A stretch of DNA of 64,000 nucleotides from Tritrichomonas musculus (lineage: Eukaryota; Parabasalia; Tritrichomonadida; Tritrichomonadidae): contig JAPFFF010000007.1 of NCBI GenBank assembly GCA_039105265.1, forward strand, positions 5,952,001 to 6,016,000, written 5' to 3'. The notes beneath the pieces were generated by a model, which did not search any database, was not told the DNA's origin, and worked only from the letters and a program-made list of their open reading frames with translations. The position numbers and the translations under genes were made by a program. Shown here piece after piece: positions 1 to 8,121 of the stretch; the stretch's first letter is position 1, and each line of letters begins with the position of its first letter.

Positions 1-95
1 AAGGTCATATGTGTGTCCAAATAGGTGTTCCCATAAGCGTTCCCATTGAGTAGGAACACTAATGAATCCCAAAAATAAATGAGAATTCCGGAGTT

Positions 96-494
96 TCAAT
101 AGCATCTTGATACGGTGGACCGAAGGTCCCTGAGGCGGAACGCCGAACTTAAATCGAGTTCCTTACGATCATAGCTATCACCATCTATGATTTTGGCTCG
201 AAGTGATTCCAAATCAGTTTCAAAATTTGATATTGTATCGATGAGATCATCCATGAAATTATCGTCGTTGTGGTAGTCGGATGCAAGGGATTTCCATTGG
301 GGGTATTTCTTGAGGATGACTCGTTCGAGGTAATCGAGTTTGACACCATTAGCTTCGACATTGGAGAGTTGTGGCATGGCAACGAATGCACTGTTTACAG
401 TTGTTGAATTCATTTCTAACTGGATAAAAAATTGAATTGATTCGAGAATCGCGTTATTTTTGGGTTCAATCGAATTTGAGTTTTGGCATTTCAA
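96..494 (-). CDS. R1 repeat protein, unknown function
   Basis: This is an open frame of 132 codons with an ATG start. Its first hundred or so residues are nearly identical to the reading frame at 56,283-56,718, which supports real coding at some time. The protein is mostly helical in character, has no cysteine-rich motif, signal peptide or membrane segment, and contains the landmark residues SNVEANGVKLDYLERVILKK. The copy at 56 kb has a longer N-terminus, so the true start may differ. I do not recognise a family. It may be part of the R1 repeat rather than a functional host gene. Confidence 0.45.
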   Translation of the reverse strand: MKCQNSNSIEPKNNAILESIQFFIQLEMNSTTVNSAFVAMPQLSNVEANGVKLDYLERVILKKYPQWKSLASDYHNDDNFMDDLIDTISNFETDLESLRAKIIDGDSYDRKELDLSSAFRLRDLRSTVSRCY

Positions 495-639
495 GCGATA
501 AAAAATTGAGTTACATTGCGAACTAGCTAGTTATGACCTCATATGAAGTTGAGTCCAATAGCAAATCCCATAAATTGAATTTTGGGACCCCCCTCTGGAA
601 ACCCTTTGCCGAAAATTCTAGTAGGTGGTTGGTAGGTGG

Positions 640-845
640 TCTATTTTTGGAATTTGTATGGGTCCAAATATGGGCGTTTTATGGGCGTTTTTGGAATTTG
701 TATGGGTCCAAATATGGGCGTTTTGGGGTGGTATGCAGTATGGGTCGTATATGTGGATTTTCAATATTTATCCCAAATATGGGTTATTTTTGGAATTTAT
801 GGGGCCCAAATATGGGTCATTTTGGGCGTTTTTGGGATAATTCTA
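640..845. repeat. Short G-rich minisatellite, about 46-bp period
   Basis: The phrase 'ggaatttgtatgggtccaaa' followed by 'tatgggcgtttt' occurs at about 648 and 694, and a diverged version occurs near 794. Open frames here in all three plus-strand phases (rich in W, G and F) are by-products of the repeat and are not annotated as genes. Confidence 0.6.
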
Positions 846-1299
846 TCTGACCTGGATTCGGAACACACATCACTACTCTTCTTCTATTATAAAACGTCAT
901 TTTGCATAAAACTCGACAGGGCAATCTTTTGTGTTGGCTTGTAGTACTTTGATTAATTGATCATGGCTAAAAAATGTAATACCAGGTTTAGGATCAAGTT
1001 TTTTTTATTATAATTTGAAAGATTAAAAATTATATAGATGAATAAATTTTTGTGTGAAAATGGTATCATTGTATATCAGTTATTTGCTTGATGTCAAGTT
1101 AAAGCTTTTTTAGAGGATGCATTGAGCAGTTTGTACTTCTTATTCAATTTATTTTTCAATAAAGTATTGTGAGAAAATCATATCATTTTGCATTAGATGA
1201 ACAATCAGAATGATTCAGAGACTGTCATTGTTTCAATCAATATTTATTGGATTAAAATGCTTAAACAAAAGGTTGTAAGATCGGATGAGAAAAGAGATT

Positions 1300-2045
1300 T
1301 TAATATCCACATGAAGCACTCTGTAAAATAGATAATGAATAGGACAAAATCAAGCATAAATTAATGATGCTTAACATAGCACAAATCAAGAATCTCCCTA
1401 CACTTAATGCAAATGACTTAAACACAATTATTAAATTAAAAAAAATGCGAAAAATTGTTTGATCTCAAAGTTTCTGCCTCAATCGTTACAGATACAGAAA
1501 CAAAACTGCATTAAAATATAGTCAAACGTTACCAAACGTTTTTATAACAGACAATGAAAAACAATTAAGAAGTTGGATAAATGCTGTTTTTAATGATGAA
1601 AGTGCATATCAACTTGGAGTTGCAAAAAAAGTGTGTCTGGTTTGACAAAAAAACATCACTTCGGATATGTGTTGAAGGGATAAAATGTACTCTCCGAAAG
1701 TGATGGTATGGGGAGCCGTAGGAATCAATTTCAAGAGCAAGCTGGTGATATTTAACTGTTCCGTTAATAGTGATTCGAAATATTGAAGAAATATTTATAA
1801 ACTCTGATTTCATTCAAAGAGATGATTATATGAGTTAGTAATTAACGTTTTAGCTGACTAGCCTTCATTATAATGAAGGCCAGAATTGAAAAGAAAAATC
1901 CAAAGGGCATCGAGGATCTAATACTCATCTAAAATGAAGTTTGGGATAATTTGACATTTTAAACCATAAATAGTTTAATAGAAACAATACAGGAAAGATT
2001 AAGAAATGTAAACGAGCATCCAGAAAGATCTTTTTGTCATTCTTT
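1300..2045 (+). mobile_element. Decayed Tc1/mariner-type transposase
   Basis: Conceptual translation in shifting frames gives pieces typical of the DDE/D catalytic half of a Tc1/mariner transposase. Near 1,588 there is FNDESAYQLG, the segment with the second catalytic acidic position. Near 1,694 there is SPKVMVWGAVGINFKSKLVI, matching the family's highly conserved kvmvWG block. Near 1,935 there is EVWDNL and near 1,985 ETIQERLRNVNEHP, matching the C-terminal W...L...Rl.. pattern. Stops interrupt the frame, for example just after the first block near 1,642, and no terminal inverted repeats were identified. It is a dead, fairly old plain DNA transposon copy. Confidence 0.65.
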
Positions 2046-2113
2046 TTAAGGAATTTTTTCGATTCCACTTTTTGAATAAAATTTATTCATCGATTTCAAC
2101 TTTTTGATAAAAA

Positions 2114-2640
2114 TTACATGATACGATAAATAATTGTGAGCGTAGCTATATTGTACTCTAAGAACTCAATGGCAAAATGCTCTATCTGGTTTACAAACTC
2201 ATAATAATCAACATCATATCTTGGAGGCTGACTGGCGATACCTTGAGGCAGCAAGTAACTTCCCTGAGGCTGGAAGTTACCACCATTAGGCTCAAAGTAA
2301 TTACCTTGAGGCTGATAGTTACTTGAGTTCGAATAACTTCCAGGCTCAGGAAAGTTACTTCGTTGGTTGGGTTAATAAAAGGAGGGGGGTTGTTGGTTGG
2401 GAGGTAGTTGGTTTGGAGGTTGTTGTTGTTGGTAGTTAGTTGGGAGGTAGTTGTTGTTGATAATATAGTTGTTGGTTGAGAGGTATTTGGTTTGCTTGGT
2501 CCTTTGTGCCATCAGATCTGATGGCATCAGATTGTTGGTTGAGAGGTAGTTGGCTTGGTTGGTTGGCTGGGAAGGTTGTATGTCTAGATGGTGTAAGATC
2601 TGATGGTTCTGATGGTTCCCAAAAAGAATCTAGTGGAGAC
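2114..2640 (-). pseudogene. Relic of a Gln/Asn/Pro/Tyr-rich low-complexity gene
   Basis: Reading leftward, the minus strand gives a frame ending at 2,114 with repeats such as NYQPQGNYFEPNGGNFQPQG and PQGSYLLPQG. It ends in a less repetitive tail, YYEFVNQIEHFAIEFLEYNI. That frame is closed by a stop at about 2,372-2,374. Above it, the DNA to about 2,640 is still made of CCAACCAAC/ACCTCCC-type repeats that encode Q, N, P and L in other frames, so the gene looks frameshifted. Such Q/N-rich C-terminal tails are common in trichomonad proteins. I cannot name the parent gene. Confidence 0.4.
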
Positions 2641-2659
2641 AGGATTACTTAACCTTGGT

Positions 2660-4012
2660 CATCGAATGTTTCTTGATTTAATATTGAGGTACTATTGAGG
2701 TCTTGCATAGAATAAAAATGATATACCTTTGCCGTTTTATAGATGGTGGTCAATAGTGGAGAACCATCTAGGAAATTTTTTTTTTAGAATGGGGATAGTC
2801 TTTCTTGCAGGAGTTCGTGTTGACGTGAGCCTTAAGGCTTATGGAAACCGACTCCAATATACTACTTTATATTATAAAAAAAATATATTATTTAATGTGT
2901 ATTGAAAATGAAACCTCTCCTGCTATTAAGTATTAACATATTCATAAATCTGAATCGTTTCTGGGTTCTTTCTAATAAAAAGATCAATGAAAAAACGATG
3001 AAAATATATTCCAACTTGACCAGAAAATTGGCTCTTCAATTAAATGAACAGACGAAATCAAGAATGAAATTCTGAATTTAACAGTTTCCAATAGTATTTT
3101 AATATCATATCGAAAATGAAACAGTTTGGAACAACGTCTTTTTCACTGGTGAATCAAGTTAACCATTTATTTACAGTTGTATTAGGTGATGCCATTTTAT
3201 CTATAATTCTGCACATTTTCTGATTGAAAAAATAGCTTTAAAAAAAAGGTTTAAGGTAATTACATTTGTTGGTAATATTCTATTTATATCAAACCTGTTT
3301 TCTAACTCTTTTACAACTATTTCATACAATTTGTATTGAATGTGGTGACCTTATTGAATTTAATCCTTAAAGTTTTGCAAGAATTTGATTTGTATATCAG
3401 GTACAGTGTTTCTCAACAATGAATTTCTGATTTATATTCTTCTATATGATAAATCCAAATTAATCCGATTGTTGAATCAGGTTTATTAGGTGTGATGGTA
3501 TGAGAATGATCTTCAAATTGAAATCTAGTAGAACATTTTCTAAGGTCTCGTGTGATTTTTCATGTCCTTTAAATCCAATTTTAATACTTGCTTTTGAAAA
3601 GGTTCATATACCCTAAAACCTTTATATTGTTTCGGAATAGAACTGATTGAGTAGTAATTTCATTCCATGGGCAGATTTTTTACATGTGATAAAGAATTTT
3701 AGATCTAGGGTTCTATATAAAATAGTATATCCATTGCAGAGTTTTAAAACGCATTATTTAAATAGAGGTTTGATTTTAAAAGATATAATAGTAGGAGAAG
3801 GAACTTTGATAGATTTAAGTTCCCTTGGGCCAATACAGGACTTTTATTCAATAGATCTTTTTTCGTGGGGATAATTTACTCAAGCAATCTGTTAAAGGAA
3901 CTAGGCTGCAAATGATTATATGACGCCTTTAGCATTTATTGAAGAAGCAAGAAAATGATTATATTCTAAAGACGAAATCAGATTGCCTAATTCATCAAAC
4001 CAAAGCTCGAAT
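2660..4012. other. Spacer with no recognisable gene
   Basis: AT-rich sequence. One open frame of 75 codons (3,647-3,874, plus) has no recognisable motif and no upstream initiator-like element. Short peptide stretches near 2,990-3,160 look like decayed coding DNA but are too broken to assign. It may hold remains of older mobile DNA that was the landing place of the Maverick fragment to the right. Confidence 0.4.
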
Positions 4013-5314
4013 ATATAACATTAACTACTAACATTAGAAGAAAGATATCAATGGAATCAATCGAATTCATCGTTGAATGTTCTAATGAAGAACAATCTTT
4101 AAAAGAATACAAGTCATATAATTATAGTATCAGGAAAGCAACTGATAAGAAAACAAAAGAACTAATCAAAAAAATGAAACAAAAACATAAACACACCTCC
4201 ACTGTTCATCTAATACAATTTGTTCAACAACAAATTGTATTAGATGAATGAGTTTACAGAAATTTAATTGGTTGATTGCATGCATTTAATAACACAAACT
4301 GATTTCCTCTTAATAGAATATATTTTAAAAATAATTGTTCAAACTCATTTGGGAAAGACACTTGATGATATCATCAATGTATTGTAATTGCTATCTTGAA
4401 TAAACGTTGAATATGAAGAATGAAGTATAATTAGATTTCCAATCAGTTGTTAAAACTTTGAAGAATTGAATTCAAACATAAACAATATAATGCGTGTGCC
4501 TGAGTTGAAAAATGTAATTGATAAAATAAGATGATTTAATCCATTTTGACTTCAAAAAATCTTTTAATAAAATGATTGTGTTTAATTGTTTATTTGGTTT
4601 ACCAAATTTAATGATTTGTAGAAAGTTGAACATATTATTTAATTATTTTTATTCGATTGCCATTTTTGGAGTTGACGAGTACTTGTTATACAATTCTTTA
4701 TATAAATCAAGTTGTTTCAGGTACTCTTTAACGTTTGAATCTCTAACAACTTTATCGGCAGTTGCATCAAATCGCTTTGATTCTCAAATGTCATATCATT
4801 GATTGTTCCGTTTCATGATACATAAACAATTAAATTGGAACTTGCATTCTTTAATCGAGATATTTGAATAACATCAGGTATCAATATATGTGATTTATCT
4901 CGTTCATTATTACGACAAAGAATAATTAATGAATTGTAATGAGCATAGATTCCTTTTGCGATTGGCCTGATTTCTTCATTCTTTACTTTTGATTCATTGC
5001 GCTGATATGCTCTGTTCATTTCATCATCGATGTTAAATATCTTTTCACTAACTATTGGCTTGAATGAATCATATTTAAATACAAAATTCATTTGTTCATC
5101 ATCTAAATCTGAGCTACTTGTGAATATAATCTCTTTATAATTAAATTGTGTTGGCTTCATGAAACGTAATATTTTATCATTTTAGTTCAATTAAAGCTTT
5201 TTCGCTGAGTTCTGTTTTTTTTCTGGTATCATTAAAGATACTTCAACAATCTTCACTAAAAAACTTGTTAATAATGAAACAACAATTATTTCTAAAATCA
5301 TTTGATATATCGAG
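4013..5314. mobile_element. Old Maverick/Polinton fragment (fossil)
   Basis: The fragment is colinear with one end region of the Mavericks in this window. 4,013-4,251 (plus) resembles the C-terminal part of the 151/152-residue Maverick protein. About 4,260-5,160 (minus) resembles the packaging ATPase gene. 5,160-5,305 resembles the small membrane-peptide region next to it. Divergence from the other two elements is clearly greater than their divergence from each other, and the copy is broken several times over, so it is much older. Element 1 is inserted at its right edge, giving a nested arrangement. No terminal repeats of its own are visible. Confidence 0.8.
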
Positions 5315-5805
5315 AGTAGTATATGTGTGTGCATTTGGGAGGTCAGATAAAAATGACCCTCTTGTCATAGGGTTTACAGACCCCAAACCTCAGCCCCATG
5401 ACTCAAAAAATCACCACTTTTTCAAAATTAGCCCTCGAAACTTTCACAAAATGGCATAGACAAATTTTGAATAAATTGACAAACTCCCAAAAATAACACA
5501 ACTCAAAAAATCGAACTTTCAAAAATTTTTTATTTTTTTATCAGCAATTTATAAAATGTCAAACCAAGCGGAACAATTAAGCATCCTCATTAATAGAATC
5601 AACAAAAAGCTAAAAGGATGGAGACCTGCATTAAAATACCTCTACGATAATGATGATATCATAGATGAAGTACTAAAAGAGATAAATCACTTTATTAAGC
5701 AATTACAGAAATTCAACGGTACTGAACAATTAATAGCTGAACTTGAAGAACTCATTTATTAGACAATTCATTTAATTCTTTCTCAAGTTGATGAACTTTA
5801 TTTTT
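5315..5805 (+). repeat. Element 1 left terminal inverted repeat
   Basis: This 491-bp segment is repeated in reverse complement at 14,992-15,482. It begins AGTAGTATATGTGTG and includes the whole small gene at 5,556-5,762. Inside the first 35 bases it joins a block shared with element 2 that begins 'gtcagataaaaatgacc'. Confidence 0.92.
5556..5762 (+). CDS. Maverick terminal-repeat protein, 68 residues
   Basis: A small charged, helical protein (MSNQAEQLSILINRINKKL at the N-terminus, ending ELEELIY). It is encoded wholly within the terminal inverted repeat, so each element carries two copies facing inward; the mate is at 15,035-15,241. Element 2 has a version 12 residues longer. It has no enzyme motif or membrane segment. 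The helical pattern suggests a coiled-coil or DNA-end-binding role, which is inference only. It converges with the next gene and overlaps it by 11 bp. Confidence 0.6.
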   Translation: MSNQAEQLSILINRINKKLKGWRPALKYLYDNDDIIDEVLKEINHFIKQLQKFNGTEQLIAELEELIY

Positions 5806-5979
5806 GAGACTGTTGATGTCTTCGATAAGAGACTCACGAACGGCAAGACCATCAGAGCCCAACATTCCTGATTTGATATTGTTGAGGCATTGTTTGTAAT
5901 CATAACACTTTTCTTTCAATCCTCGTTTGATTCGTTTTAGTTCTGGTATTTCTTTCTTGTATTCTGTTAGTTCACTCAT
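5752..5979 (-). CDS. Maverick small coiled-coil protein, 75 residues
   Basis: The Lys/Glu-rich helical frame MSELTEYKKEIPELKRIKRG... ends in a leucine-spaced heptad-like tail (INSLKNKVHQLEKELNELSN). It is conserved in element 2 (55,570-55,797) with almost no substitutions, which supports coding. It faces the terminal-repeat gene and lies 14 bp from the divergent gene at 5,994. I do not recognise the function. Confidence 0.55.
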   Translation of the reverse strand: MSELTEYKKEIPELKRIKRGLKEKCYDYKQCLNNIKSGMLGSDGLAVRESLIEDINSLKNKVHQLEKELNELSNK

Positions 5980-5993
5980 TTAATAACAATTAA

Positions 5994-6227
5994 ATGTCTG
6001 CTATTAATCAAATGAGAACCGTTCATGATGATAAACACAAAAACCATTTCGATAGATTACAATTAACGATGCAAAAGAAGAGAACAAAAATAAACTCAGC
6101 ACCGACAGTGAAATGTTATAATGAAAAAGGCAATGTATTTCATGAACCTCCACCAAAAACGACTAAATCATTAAATCATCATGATTCACTTAATCATTCG
6201 GTGGTTGTCAGGAGCAACAACATTTAA
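5994..6227 (+). CDS. Maverick small basic protein, 77 residues
   Basis: A basic, His-rich small protein (MSAINQMRTVHDDKHKNHFD at the N-terminus) conserved in element 2 at 55,322-55,555. Its 3' end overlaps the convergent 158-residue gene by about 40 bp. Composition suggests nucleic-acid binding, but no family is recognised. Confidence 0.5.
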   Translation: MSAINQMRTVHDDKHKNHFDRLQLTMQKKRTKINSAPTVKCYNEKGNVFHEPPPKTTKSLNHHDSLNHSVVVRSNNI

Positions 6228-6662
6228 TACATATTCATTGATGACTTTTGATTGTTGGTCGACAACGTTTGAAAGCTTATTAATATGTTCTTCAAGTATT
6301 TTATTTTTGTTGTTCAATTGATTTATTAATTCATTGAGTTCGTTAATCGATTCTTTCATTAATGATATATCAGCTTTGATGTTGTCATTTTCAAGTGTTT
6401 TAGTGATTGTGTTCCCAACTTTCTTCAAATAAATGTCGCCGTTAAGTCTTTTACCGTCTGTACAATTGCGCTTAGTGATTTTGTATTCGTTGCCGTCATT
6501 AGTGATGATTTTATAAATCTTGTTCAAATAGTTAGTCGTTTGTGATTTCATTTGCTCGATATTCTTTTGATAGAACAAATTGAACTCTTCAATTGATTTA
6601 AATACTTTTGATTCATTTACATTATCATTTATAACTTTAAGTTCATTAATGTTTTCATTCAT
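6186..6662 (-). CDS. Maverick coiled-coil protein, 158 residues
   Basis: The N-terminal half includes the segment FYQKNIEQMKSQTTNYLNKI and a compact domain with TKRNCTDGKR. The C-terminal half (about residues 105-150) is a predicted coiled coil rich in Asn, Leu and Ile. The counterpart in element 2 is at 54,887-55,363 and differs at scattered positions only. The function is unknown. Its place beside the small amphipathic protein and the capsid gene suggests a virion or morphogenesis role (inference). Confidence 0.55.
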   Translation of the reverse strand: MNENINELKVINDNVNESKVFKSIEEFNLFYQKNIEQMKSQTTNYLNKIYKIITNDGNEYKITKRNCTDGKRLNGDIYLKKVGNTITKTLENDNIKADISLMKESINELNELINQLNNKNKILEEHINKLSNVVDQQSKVINEYVLNVVAPDNHRMIK

Positions 6663-6698
6663 TTATAATTATATTAAATCATTATAATTCATTGTTTT

Positions 6699-6953
6699 TC
6701 ATTTAACTTCATTCAATATTGATTTTCCAAATCTCCCAACTCTGTCAGCAACATTTAAACCTGTATCAATTGCGTCAACAACCTGACCAACACCAGGAAT
6801 GAATTGTGTAATCGGTTTAACTCTGTCCATGATTTGCTTTCCAACATCAACAACTTTTGGAATTGCTTTAACTGCTTTCTGAGCAAATGATTTAACTTTA
6901 CCGCCAATTGATTTAAATGCGTTCTTGATTTTGTTGAATATACCTACGCCCAT
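6699..6953 (-). CDS. Small amphipathic, capsid-associated protein candidate, 84 residues
   Basis: The first half is an amphipathic, Lys/Ala/Val-rich helix (MGVGIFNKIKNAFKSIGGKV onward). A Gly/Pro-containing hydrophobic middle (ITQFIPGVGQVVDAIDTGL) follows. Membrane-active minor capsid or core peptides of adenovirus-like viruses (pVI/pX type) look like this, and the gene sits head to head with the capsid gene at 7,003 as in many Mavericks. Assignment is by character and position, not by a signature motif. The counterpart in element 2 is at 54,596-54,850. Confidence 0.5.
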   Translation of the reverse strand: MGVGIFNKIKNAFKSIGGKVKSFAQKAVKAIPKVVDVGKQIMDRVKPITQFIPGVGQVVDAIDTGLNVADRVGRFGKSILNEVK

Positions 6954-7002
6954 AATTTAATTAATGATAAAAGTGATTTATTTCCTTTTTATTCAATCAT
7001 AA

Positions 7003-8121
7003 ATGTTATACCGAAACGAAAGAGCTCATAACCTTCGCACTGAAACAGGAAACGTTCTTCATGCATTTGAAGAGATGAGAAACATGATTAATGTCAATGA
7101 CGGTACACGTTCATTTTCATTCAGAACAGTTGACTGTCATGACCAACCAGCTCCGTTTACAGCTGGTCAATATTCGCAAATCAGTTTAACACATCCTGAC
7201 CATTTCGTAAGTGATATTGATAAAGGTTTCTTAACATTTCACGTTAAATTAGATTTATCATTGAACACAGATATGAGTAAATTAAACGCCATTGATGACC
7301 CCAACAACTTGTACAAGCTGTTTGTTGGTTTCAAATCTTCAAATCAGTTGTTTGACAGGTTAGAGATTCTTCATAATAATGTCAATGTCGGATACCAACA
7401 GAATGAATGCATTCGTGAAGGCTTCTTGTATTCATCAGTTAAACCAGAAGCCGAGAAGAAACGCCGCAGATTTGTTCATTCATTGTGGGAAAACATTAGC
7501 AACTATTCACAGACACATGCAGGAGCTTATGTTAATTTGAATTCATTTAAGAACACAGGAAGAAGCGAAGTCGAATTTGATTTGAATGTTCCTTTTGATG
7601 ATTTGCTTGCTTTACAAGCATTTGATTTATTCCCTAACGGAATCATTGGTGATTTATCAATTCGTTTTCAAGTTAGTCCAGCTGGTCTTGTTTGGGCAGT
7701 ATTAGACCCTTTCACAGTTGCTGAAGCAAAAGTATTTCTTGAAGATAATGATTCAATATCGATGGATGAACTCGATAGATTAAAGGAAATCAAAGCCCGT
7801 GGTCATCTTCGTCATCAATTCACACAAATCGGTAATCAAGCTGTGATTCCAGGACCAGGAACTCCGTCACCAGACCCATCACCAACACCAACACCTGTAC
7901 CACCATCACCATCACCATCACCTTACCCATCACCAGAAGAAGAAGATAAACCAGAACCATCACCATCACCTGAACCAACACCAGCACCAATCAAATATAA
8001 ACTCACTTATAGAATTGGTGAGCAATATAACTTTGGAAGCGATGGTTCATATACTTATGATGATATTGCAACAGACCTTTCAATGTATTTTGCATTGTCT
8101 AATGTCCAAAATGATTCCTGA
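7003..8121 (+). CDS. Major capsid protein candidate (partial)
   Basis: This corresponds to the N-terminal half of the 690-residue protein at 52,474-54,546 in element 2 and is nearly identical over that range. It has a beta-rich N-terminal domain (about 1-270) followed by a Pro/Ser/Thr linker (about 285-330). The element is broken, so only part of the protein is represented here. The capsid assignment rests on size, beta-rich character and conserved position in Mavericks. Confidence 0.6.
   Translation: MLYRNERAHNLRTETGNVLHAFEEMRNMINVNDGTRSFSFRTVDCHDQPAPFTAGQYSQISLTHPDHFVSDIDKGFLTFHVKLDLSLNTDMSKLNAIDDPNNLYKLFVGFKSSNQLFDRLEILHNNVNVGYQQNECIREGFLYSSVKPEAEKKRRRFVHSLWENISNYSQTHAGAYVNLNSFKNTGRSEVEFDLNVPFDDLLALQAFDLFPNGIIGDLSIRFQVSPAGLVWAVLDPFTVAEAKVFLEDNDSISMDELDRLKEIKARGHLRHQFTQIGNQAVIPGPGTPSPDPSPTPTPVPPSPSPSPYPSPEEEDKPEPSPSPEPTPAPIKYKLTYRIGEQYNFGSDGSYTYDDIATDLSMYFALSNVQNDS

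Larger units (their letters stand above)
1..930. repeat. R1 interspersed repeat, copy 1
   Basis: This stretch is very similar to the DNA on both sides of the large Maverick (about 35,390-35,634 and 56,277-56,940). Shared landmarks are a segment with 'cccattgagtaggaacac', a segment with 'ccgaaggtccctgaggcgg', a small gene on the minus strand, and a segment near 842-885 that matches 56,920-56,960. The copy here has no Maverick in it and so shows the empty target site at about 187-200. I do not recognise the family. It could be a multicopy host gene block or an unclassified mobile unit. The left edge runs off the window. Confidence 0.7.

Noticed and set aside
5265-5459. 64-codon frame across the element 1 left end (and 15,338-15,622 across the right end)
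   Set aside because: It crosses the boundary between flank and terminal repeat and so cannot be an original gene.
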